Shown: positions 43,344 to 54,611 of the stretch, in pieces
Numbering within the stretch: the first letter of the stretch is position 1
Layout: every line of letters starts with the position of its first letter
From: Arthrinium phaeospermum
Lineage: Eukaryota > Ascomycota > Sordariomycetes > Amphisphaeriales > Apiosporaceae
Length of the DNA: 64,000 bases
Reading direction: 5' to 3'
NCBI GenBank assembly: GCA_006503535.1
Contig: QYRS01000011.1
Location: 2,046,001 to 2,110,000, forward strand
The notes under the pieces: generated by a model
What the model saw: only the letters and a program-made list of their open reading frames with translations
Told to the model about the DNA's origin: nothing
Database searches by the model: none
Program-made: the position numbers and the translations under genes

Positions 43344-45599
43344 CTAGCAAATCTTAATATCCTCGCACAGCCCCTGCTTAAACGCCTCCCCATTCATGAT
43401 GCCATGCACGTACGCCTCCCCCACAAACGTATTATACCCGTCCCCGTCGGGCCGCAGAACCAGCGGGACCCGCCCGCCCTCGGCCAGCACGACCCGGTCC
43501 CCCTTGGCGGCGCCCTCGGGCAGCAGCGCGAGCCAGCCGTTGTCGCACCAGCCCAGCCGCCGCTCGAGCGCGCACTCGCAGTAGAGCCCGAACCGCGAGA
43601 AGCCCTTCTCCCAGACGTCGGCCTGGAGGCTATACGAAAAAGGCTGCGCGGCGTGTCCCATGTCCCCGTAGCGCTTCTCGCTCTTGCGCAGCACCTCGAG
43701 GCTGCGCGACCACTCCCGGTACAGCGCCTCTGTCGCGCCCGGGTCCGCGTGGTCGTACGTACCCGCGCACAGCGTCTTCCAGTACACGGCCGTCGCCGCG
43801 TCGGCCGGGTCCGCAAAGGCCATGGCGCCGCCGTCTGGGTTGGTCGGCCGCTGCCGGGCTGCGAACCGCTCCCATTCGAGGAGGATGCGGAAATGCTGCA
43901 TGGCCCGGCGGACGATGCCCTTGACCTCATCCTTGACCTCCTTGATGACTTTCATGTGGAGGGCGAACTCCGAGGGGGCTTCGCCCGCCTCCACCAGCTC
44001 GGTCCGTAGTTGGTCCCGCCGTTTTGTATACGCCAAGTCGTCCTCGTTGGGCCTGGTGAAGCGGGGGATGGGGTTCGAGATCTGCGCCACCGTCGCCACC
44101 TCGTGGCCCCGGAGGACGAGGGTCACGGCGTCCTCGGGGAAGCGCGCGGTGGTGGCCAGCGTGTTGCGCGCGGCGTGGGTGCGGCGCGGCCGGCCAAGAG
44201 CGTCGCGGGTCAGCGTCACCGCCGTCGAGCTCGAGTTGCTCCAGTCCGTCACCCACGACGGCAAGCCCCTTCGGGACGACTTGGGCGATATCCCCAGAAC
44301 GTCCAGCGTCTTGGTTGTTTGGATGAGCTGCTGCGACATCATTCTGTACACGTAGACGACGGGACTGGCGTAGTCGGCGTCGATTTTCACCTGGTTCACC
44401 GCATCGGTGCTCGAGCCTAGCTTCTGGATGTTCTTCAGGATGCCCGATACCGCGTAGATCTTGTCCCGCGGGTCTTTCGACTCTCTTTGCCGACAGCCTT
44501 CCAGCAAGGTGAGGAGTATTTCCGGCCCATACTCCGCCTGGGAAGACCCATGGCCGGCCGAGCCGTAGAGACCCAGCCGCCGCTGCAGATCCTTGATGGT
44601 GAAGTAGGGCAGGATATTGGGGTTGACGAAAGTTCCTTGGAACAATGTCTGCCATAGGTGCAGCCGGAAACCGTGGTCGACCGCGGTGCAGAGCTCTTGC
44701 CATTCCATCTTGTAACGTCCCATGAAGAAGGTTATATTAGTAGACAACAGAATCTCCTGGAGCGTCCAGGACCGGTACCACCATGCACATTTCAATACCG
44801 GCCAGATCTTGGTCTCATCGTTTTCGGCATATAGCTCAATGGTAGTGCTCTGCACTCGTGGGGCATCGTTGAACTGCATAAGTGTAAGCGGCAGCGTTTC
44901 CTGTTGACTGAGTGTTGGGTCTATGGCGGCGGTCTTGCTATCCTGTACAAGATGTTGTAACATCTCAAAGAGATCCTTGGTGTCTTTTGTCTCGGGGCCG
45001 AGCCATATCACGGTGCGGCGCGCGTTCCTGTAAATGCTGTCCATGATGGGGACTTGGGCGTTGCGCTCCGCCATGTCCATCTGGTTGATGCAGATGGCAT
45101 CAACCCATAGAATGATGCTGGACGTGGCCGCCAAGTCTGGGTTGGGCCGGAGGCTGGACAAAATGTCGTATAGGGACTCGTAGATTTCTAAGTGGCAGCC
45201 ATTCACTGAAATGCACCTTCTAGGCTGGTCCGGATCTCCCCATACGTAGCTGAGTGCGTCGTACGTTTGGGCTGACTCTTCTAGGCTGACACTGGAAAGC
45301 CGGACCTGGATTCGCTCCTTGCCGGCAGCCGGCAGGAGTTCCAAGAGTCTGATGTAGCCTTTGTCGGGGATAGCTTCGTACTGAAAAGGGGGAAGCTGCT
45401 GGGTGATTTCGATACGCTCTTGTTCCTTCTGTTCTGGCGTCGTTTCAACCTCGGCCGGTTCCTCGACTTCGGGTGCCGGCGTTGACGGGCCTGACGACAA
45501 CGGTGACTTGAGGCCGCTCCATTTTCTAGTGACAAACTTCTTGAACTCCCTCTTCGTAGCGATCATGGAATGGTCCCAACTTTCGCTGGCTGTAGACAT
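43344..45599 (-). CDS. HET-domain (heterokaryon incompatibility) protein 1
   Basis: Single exon, 751 residues, start ATG at 45599. After an N-terminal Pro/Glu-rich stretch, the HET domain opens with YIRLLELLPA. It carries the three usual blocks: YDALSYVWGDP (about 113), LWVDAICINQ (about 163) and the WTLQE region (about 285). Downstream family features are DPRDKIYAVSGIL and LPSWVTDWS. No WD, ankyrin or TPR repeats follow. HET-domain proteins trigger cell death when unlike individuals fuse, or act as stress-type sensors. Its partner and allele are unknown. The end of the gene is close (95 bases) to the secreted protein gene, convergent with it. Confidence 0.9.
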   Translation of the reverse strand: MSTASESWDHSMIATKREFKKFVTRKWSGLKSPLSSGPSTPAPEVEEPAEVETTPEQKEQERIEITQQLPPFQYEAIPDKGYIRLLELLPAAGKERIQVRLSSVSLEESAQTYDALSYVWGDPDQPRRCISVNGCHLEIYESLYDILSSLRPNPDLAATSSIILWVDAICINQMDMAERNAQVPIMDSIYRNARRTVIWLGPETKDTKDLFEMLQHLVQDSKTAAIDPTLSQQETLPLTLMQFNDAPRVQSTTIELYAENDETKIWPVLKCAWWYRSWTLQEILLSTNITFFMGRYKMEWQELCTAVDHGFRLHLWQTLFQGTFVNPNILPYFTIKDLQRRLGLYGSAGHGSSQAEYGPEILLTLLEGCRQRESKDPRDKIYAVSGILKNIQKLGSSTDAVNQVKIDADYASPVVYVYRMMSQQLIQTTKTLDVLGISPKSSRRGLPSWVTDWSNSSSTAVTLTRDALGRPRRTHAARNTLATTARFPEDAVTLVLRGHEVATVAQISNPIPRFTRPNEDDLAYTKRRDQLRTELVEAGEAPSEFALHMKVIKEVKDEVKGIVRRAMQHFRILLEWERFAARQRPTNPDGGAMAFADPADAATAVYWKTLCAGTYDHADPGATEALYREWSRSLEVLRKSEKRYGDMGHAAQPFSYSLQADVWEKGFSRFGLYCECALERRLGWCDNGWLALLPEGAAKGDRVVLAEGGRVPLVLRPDGDGYNTFVGEAYVHGIMNGEAFKQGLCEDIKIC

Positions 45600-47078
45600 G
45601 TTGAGTAGAGCCCAAGCATGGGGTATTCATTCAGTTGGTGAAGAGGAACAGTCTGACTTGGTAGTGTTGGGCCAGTCGTCCCATTTAACCCCAGGACGGC
45701 TGGGTAAACCTCGTCCTAGATGTGCAGGGAAGGTACAGGTCAGAAGTGGAGCGATGCTTCCAGCTGCACGCACCAATCAGACCGTGCTTTGGGCCATAGC
45801 GTGCTAAGAATAGTTGATAAGCGGTCTAATCGGACCAATCAAAGTATTGAGTCAAGTCACCATGGTGGCTACCTACCTATTACCTAGTTCAATGTTTACA
45901 GTCTAAATTCTTACTGCATGCGCACCGCCTCCCATTTCATGGTACCTGGACTGAAATCTGGGAAAGCGCCCCTGTCCAGTGTTTGGAAAGAGCTGCATCT
46001 CCGGAAACGATGTCCCTTCATGAATCGTGTGAATTGATGTATGGTATGTGTGCCAGATTGATAGAATTTGGCCCTGTACCTAGGCCATTTCAGTGAAGAC
46101 AGACCTGAGCCCTTACTTCGTCTCTAGATCCAGCATCGTCTATGTTGTGGGGTATTAGGTAGCTCCCTATGAAGCCTTGGTACCTTGCAAAACGACTTTT
46201 GTCTAGAGATCTGAATTGTGGATAGAGAGGGGCGACGAGTGCGCCCCTCGCACTTCCATAATAGATGTGACAACTGCCAAATCGAGGAGGATGTGCCCCT
46301 TGCATGGAAAATATTGTCAAGTGCGATCGGTGCCACGATCCCGACACCACACGGCAGTGAAAACCACGCGACGACTGCCGGGCTGTCGCGGCCAATGCCG
46401 TAACGGAGCTGCTTTCCCACCTCAGACTTGATTCAACCGGCATGTTGCTTAACAATGGTCTGGATCGGCGAGAGAGCGCTTTCCCAATCTACATAGGTAA
46501 CTTGGATGATAACATCGGTCTTGGGTGGAAAAGCTGGTTCTCAATTCGCACTTGCCATTTCTACAGCAAGTAGATCACTTGTGCAAGTCGACCTTGACCA
46601 CTGCCTCGATTCGAAGCTGCCCAAGTAAGACTGACCATGCCCACGGAAGAGAGTGGGTCTGATCAATTGATGAAAAACACTAGGCCGTGAAGGTCGGGTC
46701 CTAAACATGTGGTGCCATTACCTAATGACAGCGGATTCAGTCCTGTCAGCATGGAAGGGTCCTTCCCCAATCGATGCGACCAACTAAAAAAAGGATCCAA
46801 GTAGGAAAAGAGGCAGGGGCGGGCAGTCAATCAGGCAGCCAAATTGCTTTCGAACTGGCAACTGCTTGTATCGTTCCATCTTCTGACCTTGGGCGATTGA
46901 AGGGTCCTGCAGCAAGCTGACGATAAATTGGTAGATCACGGAATCCTTTTCACCACACTATTCTTGCATTCTGCTTTACAACGCCAGCTCTCTTCAATTG
47001 AAAAACGTTCTTGGCTTTTCTGTCGGGATCGTCTCCACCTCAACTTGCAATTGGACTACTGGAGAGCACCCATCAGCG
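45600..47078. other. Intergenic, no gene seen
   Basis: 1.48 kb between the divergent HET and glycosyltransferase genes. A frame continuous with the transferase reaches a TTG at 46998 but has no ATG before 47079. Confidence 0.5.
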
Positions 47079-48287
47079 ATGATGTTGCAGCTGCCTTTGG
47101 GCGCCTGGCGTAGATATGGCACCATCTTGCTTGTTTTGGTCGCCGCCGTCATCCTCTACGCCTACATCGACCTCTCCTACTCGCTGCCCTGGAACCCAGA
47201 CCGGCCAAGCCTGCCTACGTTCCCCGCGGCTCCGCTAGCCAAAGCTTGCGATGGCGCCCTCCCTGCGAGCATTGACGACAGCGCCGCGGCCCCTATTCCT
47301 AACATTGTTCACTATGTTTGGCTGCTCGCTGACCCGGCCGTCCTGTCCTTCGACTTCAAGGTCTTCATCAGCGTGTACTCGGCCCACCTCTTCTTCCACC
47401 CCGACAAGATCTACTTCCACACCGACGCCTCGCCCGAGCTGTGGGAGCGCACCAAAGCCTCCGGCAGCGACTGGAGCCGGCGTGTGCTGAATCTCCCCAA
47501 CGTGGAGGCCAAGTACATCGACAACCCGCGCCTGACGACCAAGGGCGTCGAGATCGACACCTTCGGCGCCAAGTCGGACTTCATCCGCGCCTACGCCCTG
47601 CGCGACCTGGGCGGGATCTACCTGGACGTGGACGCGATCCCTCTGCGCGACGTGGCGCCCCTGCGCCGGTCCAGCTTCGCCAACGTGGTGGGCGGTGCGA
47701 CGGCGCTGGCGCCCAAGCACACGGGCTACGTGAACAACGGCGTGTGGTTGTCGCGGTCCCGCTCGAACCTGGCCGTTATCTTCGCCGAGGCCATGGACGC
47801 CTTCTACAACGGCGTCTGGGCCATCGGTGTCGACATCCTAACCGACCTGGCCTACCGCCTGCACGCCGTGCCAGGCGAGGTGCTCATCATGAACCCCCGC
47901 GCCTTTGCGCCCGCCAGCTTCGAGGTGGCCGACACCATCCGCCTCTTCCGCCCGTATCGCAAGGCCATGCCATTCTTGTCTCAGGGAAATGGCGACGACG
48001 AGGGCGACGACGGGCTACCTAAGGAGCTGGCGAATACGTGCGCCGATGCACTGGCTTGGCTGCGGCAACGCGAGCCGCTGTCGGCCGAGACCTGGAAGAT
48101 GGACTTCTCGGCCACGTACGTGCTCCACGCCTTTGATGACGATGCCTCCAAAGTCGGTGGCGGGTGGGATGGCAAGATCACGCTGCCGTACGTGCTTGCG
48201 CGGCGGAGCAACTATGCGAGAGCCGTGTACCCAGCTATGCGGCATGCTATCAAGGCCGGCGTTATTCCTGCGGAAGAGACCGCGTAG
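47079..48287 (+). CDS. Golgi-type glycosyltransferase with DxD motif (Gly_transf_sug/OCH1-like)
   Basis: Single exon, 402 residues. The first ATG in frame is 47079, with a second at 47082. A short basic cytosolic tail is followed by a signal anchor at about residues 15-33 (TILLVLVAAVILYAYIDL), so it is a type II membrane protein. The sugar-nucleotide region has IPNIVHYVWLL, FGAKSDFIRAYALRDLGGIYLDVDAIPL (DxD near residue 183) and GYVNNGVWLS. This is the pattern of the OCH1/mannosyl-phosphorylinositol-ceramide-synthase-like transferases, which act in the Golgi lumen. The donor and acceptor cannot be told from sequence. The catalytic motifs are intact. Confidence 0.85.
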   Translation: MMLQLPLGAWRRYGTILLVLVAAVILYAYIDLSYSLPWNPDRPSLPTFPAAPLAKACDGALPASIDDSAAAPIPNIVHYVWLLADPAVLSFDFKVFISVYSAHLFFHPDKIYFHTDASPELWERTKASGSDWSRRVLNLPNVEAKYIDNPRLTTKGVEIDTFGAKSDFIRAYALRDLGGIYLDVDAIPLRDVAPLRRSSFANVVGGATALAPKHTGYVNNGVWLSRSRSNLAVIFAEAMDAFYNGVWAIGVDILTDLAYRLHAVPGEVLIMNPRAFAPASFEVADTIRLFRPYRKAMPFLSQGNGDDEGDDGLPKELANTCADALAWLRQREPLSAETWKMDFSATYVLHAFDDDASKVGGGWDGKITLPYVLARRSNYARAVYPAMRHAIKAGVIPAEETA

Positions 48288-48426
48288 TGTCGTGACTTTG
48301 TTCGAGGGTGGGAATGCTAACATGCAATATCGGTAAAATTGAATTCGCACGCAGTTGTTTGCTGTCTGTGCCCTTATCGCCGACTAGTGTTCATCTTTGT
48401 CAAGCCCACCAGAAAAAGTGCCGAGC

Positions 48427-50459
48427 TTACCGCACCATGGGTACAAGTCGAGACCCCCCAGGCGGCAGTGGCTCTAAATCCTCAGCGTACACGTACAGCC
48501 CGTTCGACTGTAGCACTATCCCACGAGTGTGGTTTATGCTCTGGGGTGTCACCTCCTGAATGCCTCGGTTCAGTGGCATCAGGGACTTCCATTCGCAGGG
48601 CACGTATTGTTTCTTCCTCTTTGGCGCCGGGGAAGCACCGTACCGCGTGAGCATGCGCACTGTCTCGGCTGCCCCAGGAGCCGACGAGTTGGCGGCGAGA
48701 TCCATAAGCTTCATCTGGTCGCTCAAGTTGCTGTTGTCTTCATCAAAATCATCGTCGGGGTCCAAGGAGCAGTTGTGATCAACTGGTAAACCGGCTCGAA
48801 TCAATGCTTCGACTGCGAGATAGTTGCCACGCGAGCATAGGGTCCCTGCTACTTCGGATAGGTACACCGCTTCCAAGTCGCCGCTATTGAGGATCCCGGG
48901 GATGTCCAGAACCTGAGCTTCCTCTATCAGGTATAGTATCGCAGCAGTACAGTCGAGATTGGCGCCGTCCGAGAGCACATTGCACCACTTGAATCTGTCG
49001 AGCCGCAGTATGTTGGCTTCCAGCAGGGCTCGCAGTGCACCGACACGATTGCCTGCTACGGCAGCCCTTGCCGAGTCGATGGTGACTAGTGCATTGTTCC
49101 GGAGCAAAAGTTGCAGCATTTCCAAGTGGCCTTGCCAAGCAGCTATCTCCACCAGTGCTGGCCGGGTAGACCCCACGCCTGCTTCCCCGTCTGGACGGTC
49201 CATCGTTGGAAAAGGCGCATCGTTGTCGATCAATAGCCTGGCGACTTCCACGTGATTGCCGTACACGGCTCTCAAAAGCGCCCTGCCCATCCTCCAGTCC
49301 CGATCGGCCACCCGGCTACTGTTGAGACCATGAAAATCGAGTATTTTCTGGATGAAGGCTGATTTGCCCAGACTGGCAGCTATCTCGATGGCCGTCAGCA
49401 CGTGGGGTTGATGGGGGGCAACGCGGTATTGCAACTCGAGGAGTTGGTTGAGTATGTCCATATCGTCGTTTTGGACGGCGGCCGCTACTGGATTGCAGCT
49501 GTCGACACTGATGCCCACGCCACTCAAGAGGATCCGTTGGACAAGATCAGGCCTCTGAGCCTTGACAGCAGCGTAGAGAGGCGTCCCAAAAGAGGAGCTT
49601 CGCCCGCGTAGGTTCACCTTGTAGGAACCCACGTGGGTCGTGAAGGAATTGATGTCACGTGTACTGTACGGTACCGCGGCGGCGATGTTGGGTTCGTAGA
49701 TAGCCTCGAGACCCAGCGCAATGGCGGCGGGGAGGAGCGAGGCCCGGCCGTCCTGCTCCGTCTGCTCGATGCACTGTTTCTCCATCGCCAGGCTCTGGCC
49801 TGGCACGAACGGTGTGAGGCGGTCCAGTTTCTGCGTGATGCCCCGGTACCAACCTGGGTTTCCTCCCCACCATCGTTTCTGCATCTCGAGCGAGTAGTCA
49901 TTGATGTGGTGACACAAGGTTAGCAGCGCCTCATAATACCTCGTCTGTTGCCGATGCTGCTCCTCGCCTCCTCCTGCAGCTGCTGTTGACAGCGACGACG
50001 GCCCCAAGAGTTCGTCTAGAATCCACTTGAGGCGCGTCTCGATGGTCGCGTCGCGGGATGCCGGGAGGATACCCGGGGGCCGCGACAGCCGGTATTCCAG
50101 ATAGCGCGCCAGAAACGGGACGGGGCTCGAGGCGATGCCGGGGCGACAACCCATGAGGTCCTTGGTGAGCAGCGCGCCCGTGGCCTCTAGGGCTACGAAG
50201 ACCTCGCGGCTGAACAGCTCTGGGTTGGTAGTCAGTCAATCCGTCTGTCCTGGGCGGGAATCAGGTGGTTATATGGAAAGAAAGGGGGTGATAGTGGGGA
50301 GGACATGTGGTCAGTAACAAGATGTAATAGGTTAGGGGTAGCCATACTGCAAACGCGACGGAGCCGCGCAAGGGATGGCAGGTCGGGCGGTACCACGACA
50401 TGGCGGAATATGTCCTGGATTATCTCCAGTGGTAGATCAGAAATACCCCTGGGACTCAT
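48427..50459 (-). CDS. F-box-like/ankyrin-repeat protein 1
   Basis: Exons 50459-50348 (112 bases) and 50219-48427 give 634 residues (GTATGG...CCAG, phase 1). Exon 1 encodes an F-box-like helix set (ISDLPLEIIQDIFRHVV...LARLRRVC). Exon 2 starts LFSREVF and continues as divergent ankyrin repeats from about residue 200 (GTPLYAAVKAQRPDLVQRIL, TAIEIAASLGKSAFIQKIL, ALVEIAAWQGHLEMLQLLL). The C-terminus is not repetitive. The layout resembles the divergent gene at 51134, including an identical exon 1 length. Such proteins can be ubiquitin-ligase adaptors, but the F-box is weak and this is inference. Confidence 0.78.
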
Positions 50460-51133
50460 TTATTTTGGTACTTAATCACCCGTTTGACTTTGCGCCAATT
50501 GCTGCTTGCGCGCAGAAGAGGTACGTAGAATTGAGGTTGGCTGAGGGTTGAAGTCGAAAAATGTTCCCGAGTGCGGGGCTTGGAAATCGTTGCCAACAGT
50601 TTGGGGTGCTGATGATTCGCCAAGCTCCAGCTGCTGTCATTGCGTCACTACTGATACGCGGTTTCTTCACATGGTTACGTACAAATAAGTAGCGAGTAAA
50701 TAATACGATATTATACGTACACAGAGTCTTACCTGCTTCATCTCATCACTTTGACGGCATCTCTAGCAAGTGAACAAGATGACGACCATTCGGTGTTGGT
50801 GGGAAAGGCGGCCAGGGGTTCAGCCAATCGACGGCCCGTTTTTGGGGCGTTCACTGGGGCGGATTTAGGCAGCTCCCAGGCACCCACCCCCTCACCACAA
50901 CCGAACTGGCGCTCCTGGGAGATTGTAATACGCTGAAGACGTATAATTTAACGCGCGCAACTTCAGTAGCTATTAGAACTATATGAATCACATATGAATT
51001 TACGTCTACTTCATAATGAATCAATAATATTCTCCTGTCATTCAATTATGCTCAGTCGTCCCATTGCACCGAATTCGAAAAGCGAAGGTCTTCTTGTCCT
51101 ACCAGGTCGGCAGCTTGTGTAAAAGACTAAAAG
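50460..51133. promoter_or_regulatory. Shared divergent promoter of two ankyrin genes
   Basis: 674 AT-rich bases between two head-to-head paralogues. No gene is seen; both promoters must lie here. Confidence 0.5.
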
Positions 51134-53318
51134 ATGGCGAACTTATCCAACTTGCCGCCCGAGATCGTGCGGTACATTGTCGAGGACGTTCTCACACCCC
51201 CTTTTGATGGTTTCCGGCGTATTCTCAATCTAAGGCTGGTGAATAGTGAGTCCTCCAGTCAATCCCCCAGCAGGTATCTTTGGTGGCCGCGTACTAACAA
51301 AGGCAAGGGATATTTGACCGAGAGCTCATCTACTTGATGGGAAAGCTCGAAGTGCTCCGCGACGAGAGCGTGCACTGCCGCACCGTCCCCTGGCACCACC
51401 CCAACGACGGCGCCGCCGTCTCGATCGAGTCGGGCGTCCTGTTTCTGGCGCGGTACCTGCTGGACCGGCCGCACCACCGGCGGGGCGAGCTCTGGACGAA
51501 CCTCTCGTCCCTCCTCAACCACCTGGTCGATGACATTCTGAAATTGCAGCCGTCGCCGCTCGCAGTCGACGAAGATAATGACCCCCGTCGCTTGCCGATG
51601 CTGACCAGCCTCTGCCGCCACTACCTCGACCGACCCGGCCGCCGGGCGCCGGGAAGGGGCGCGGACCGCACCGACGTCGATACCCGACCCGGCGGCCGGC
51701 CCTGGTTCTTTTCGTTCCTTTTCCCCGGGGTTGGCGACGTGTCGGACCTTACCTATCCGTACGAACGATCCCTTATCACGGCCCGGGTACTGCTGGGTCC
51801 GCCTTGGAGTGACGGGCTGGATGGCGCCAGCATCATCGCGGCGCTTGGTCGGTACGTGACTGACACCACCCCCATCCCCCCCCTTCTTCTCCTTCTTCTT
51901 CTTTCCCCATGGTACTTACTCACTAACTGCCCCGGTGCCATAATAGGCTCGTGCTCCGCGAACACTGCCAACTCCACACCATCGGCTCCACCGTCCACGC
52001 CCTGATCCACAGCGGCAACGTCCCCCTGTTCCGCGACGTGGTGCGCCGCCTCCCCGCGCCCCGCTACGCCCTCACGGGCTTCGACATCAACGACCCCCGC
52101 GACAGGTACCTCGAGGCGGCCGTCTGCTCGGGGGAGCTGGACATGGTCCGCGCCGTCCTGGACCCGCCCCAGGGCCCGCCGCACCGCTGGTACGGCGCTG
52201 CTTTCGAAGGGGCCGTCGCCCGGGCGATTCGATGTCGGCGGCCGGATATTGCTTGGTTTTTGCTCTGGTTGCGCGACTGCGGACCAGGGGTCGAGGAGTA
52301 TGACGAAGAAGCAGGCGGAGGCGGTGTGCTCCTCCACGATGGCCTGCGCGAAGCCGCCCGCGTCGGCGACGCCGCCATCGTGGCCTACCTGCTCGGAACG
52401 GAGCTGGCCCGCCACGACGGCGTGGGCCTGAACTGCTGCCGGACCCCGCTGGAGATCGCCTGCGCCGGCGGCCACGAGGAAGTCGTCCGCTTACTCCTGG
52501 CTGCCGGCGCCGATCCGCACGCGCGCGGGAGAAGAAGAAGACGGCGTGGTGACAGCGACAGCCAGGAGGAGAAGCCGTGTCGCGCGCTGGACGGGCACCT
52601 CGTAACCGCTCTCGGGCCCATGCTCGCGGCCGGCGTGGGCGGGCACATCGGGGTCGCCGACCTCTTGCTCGAGGTCGGCGGCCTGCGGCTCGCGGCGGCG
52701 GACTGGCGTCGCGTGGCGCAGGGGGTCATGGAGTGCGGGCAGGCCGCCTTTCTCGCGTGGATGCTCGAGCGGGAGGTGCTCGGTCCCGGTCCTGACGACG
52801 AGGAAGGGTGGGTCAGCGGCGAGGGGTACGATGTCTTGGGCGAGGCCTGCGTCTGGGGCAACGCGGACATCTTCCGAGTGCTGGATGCGCGGGGGTTGCT
52901 ACGGGACCGGCCCGTCTGGGTCATGGGTCTGGGGCAGGGGGGAGCGCGACCATCGCCACCGCCCACTCCCCGGTACGAGTCCCTCCGATTACGCAGTAAG
53001 GTGCCCGGTCTTTCGCTCCGGAGGGTCGGCACGGGGGTGCTCGGCTGCCGGTTCGAGTCGCCGCTGGTGGCAGCCATGAGCTGGTCCCGGGCGGAGGTCG
53101 TGGAGTTCCTCCTCGGCCCCATGGGATGGGCGCCCGTTGAGGATATCTTGGCCACTTCCGTCGGGCCGATGTGGAAGGATGGCAGGTTCCCCTGTCGGGC
53201 GACCATGATTGCTATGTTGGACTCCGAAGACCTGGGTGTGGAAACCGAATTCATCCTCATGCCGACCTGCCGTGAGGGGGCGAAGAACAACAGAACGGCC
53301 CCTGAACTGATACGGTGA
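51134..53318 (+). CDS. F-box-like/ankyrin-repeat protein 2
   Basis: Exons 51134-51245 (112 bases), 51308-51851 and 51947-53318 give 675 residues. Exon 1 encodes an F-box-like start (LSNLPPEIVRYIVEDVL...LNLRLVN). Exon 2 begins RIFDRELIY, matching the LFSREVF position of the neighbour. Ankyrin-like repeats run from about residue 250 (TPLEIACAGGHEEVVRLLLAAGADPHARG, VAGVGGHIGVADLLLEVG type). The second intron (51852-51946) holds a CT-rich (TTC)n tract. Exons 2 and 3 are strikingly GC-rich compared with the neighbour gene. The protein is soluble; a ligase-adaptor role is inference. Confidence 0.78.
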
Positions 53319-53425
53319 TCAATGTTTCCTAAGTTCATTACGACCGTGCCTCACACACAAGTAAGCAGACTGAATCCCAATGCTCTGACACAACGTGAAT
53401 TCCATTGAATGTGAAACGTCACTAA

Positions 53426-54196
53426 TCAACTTTTTCCATGGGATCTACCGAAAAGTCGAAAGGGGCACGACGCCACCCTCATACAGCCAGTACGTAGCTT
53501 ACGGCCCCCTGCCAGGGGTTCGCCACGCCGACGAGCCATCCGCCTCCACCACCCGGCACGGCGGCGAACTTTTTCGATCCGGTCCAGGATCAAGTAGCAG
53601 TCCGGGAAGTCGACGGCGACGTGGCGCTCGAGGCGGCTGGTGAGGAGCACGTCGACCAGGAGGTGGAAGCGCAGGGTGCGGTAGCCGTTAGGGGTTCGGC
53701 CCTGGCGGGTATCATGACCTCGAAAACAGAGCCAGTTGCTGACTGACCTCTTGGTGAAACAGATGCCTTTTGTTAGTACTCCTGCGCTTTTGAAATACAC
53801 GCAGGGTCTGGGGGGGGAGCGAGCCAGGGCGCACTGCCATGCTCCCTGACAGACGAGCCCGACGGTCCGGCAGTCGGCGTGTGAGCGCGCTGATGATGTG
53901 GAGACGGGCGGAGGAGTTCTTTGAAGTAACCGCCATCAAAGAGACATAGGTGTCGCGGGCGGACGTCCTGGGAGATATTGGGGAGACGCGCAGTAAGTGA
54001 GATTTCCGCAGAAGTCGTCGCCGCTGGGGATGCAGTAGTGCGTCGCGATCGGCATACGCCCGTAGACCTCGACTTGGATGGTGTGGACGCCAGTGACGAG
54101 GGGTGGCAGAGCTAGACGCCATACGTGTTGACGGAGCTCGGGGGGCAGAAGAGTTAATTTGGGGAATTGGGAGAGTCTTTTCAGGGGCTCCGCCAT
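53426..54196 (-). pseudogene. 2EXR-domain gene remnant
   Basis: The ATG at 54196 opens an 86-codon frame with the 2EXR start pattern (LTLLPPELRQHVWRLALPP) and ends at a TGA at 53938-53936. In the same frame, downstream of that stop, coding-like sequence continues to 53426 (TLRFHLLVDVLLTSRLERH). The middle part (53.8-53.95 kb) looks unlike the family in any frame. No intron with acceptable signals removes the stop. I read this as a decayed 2EXR gene or a gene truncated to its first domain half. Confidence 0.5.
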
Positions 54197-54611
54197 TCTG
54201 CTGTTGGTGTCACGTTGATGTGCAGCTCGCTCTGAATGATTGACAGATCGGGGGCTCGGTGCCTACTTAAATTTCTAGGGAGCCGAGTCCCCTAAGCGCC
54301 GGTGATTGGCCTGCATTTAGCGCAAATAATGCCCTAGAGCTCAAATACCCCGCCACGAGTGACTGCCTAAAGGTGAGGCAAAGCAATGCGAAAATGGAAT
54401 GCTAACTCGACTGCAACTGCGAACAAAACAGAGATGTTGACTTTGAGTTTTGTCAGTGAGTTTTCCAAGTCCCAGGAAATCCTGATATCAGCGAATGTGC
54501 TCAGGCCTGCTCCTGCTTATCTCGCCCAATTCCATTGAACCAAGAAGCCATCAGCTGAGAAAGACATTGTGTCCATCCGCTTACTCCGAGCTGACGCTCC
54601 TTCCAACCCAC
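54197..54611. promoter_or_regulatory. Divergent promoter region between two 2EXR loci
   Basis: 415 bases. An in-frame ATG at 54495 would add 39 residues to the next protein, but family alignment favours 54612. Confidence 0.45.
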
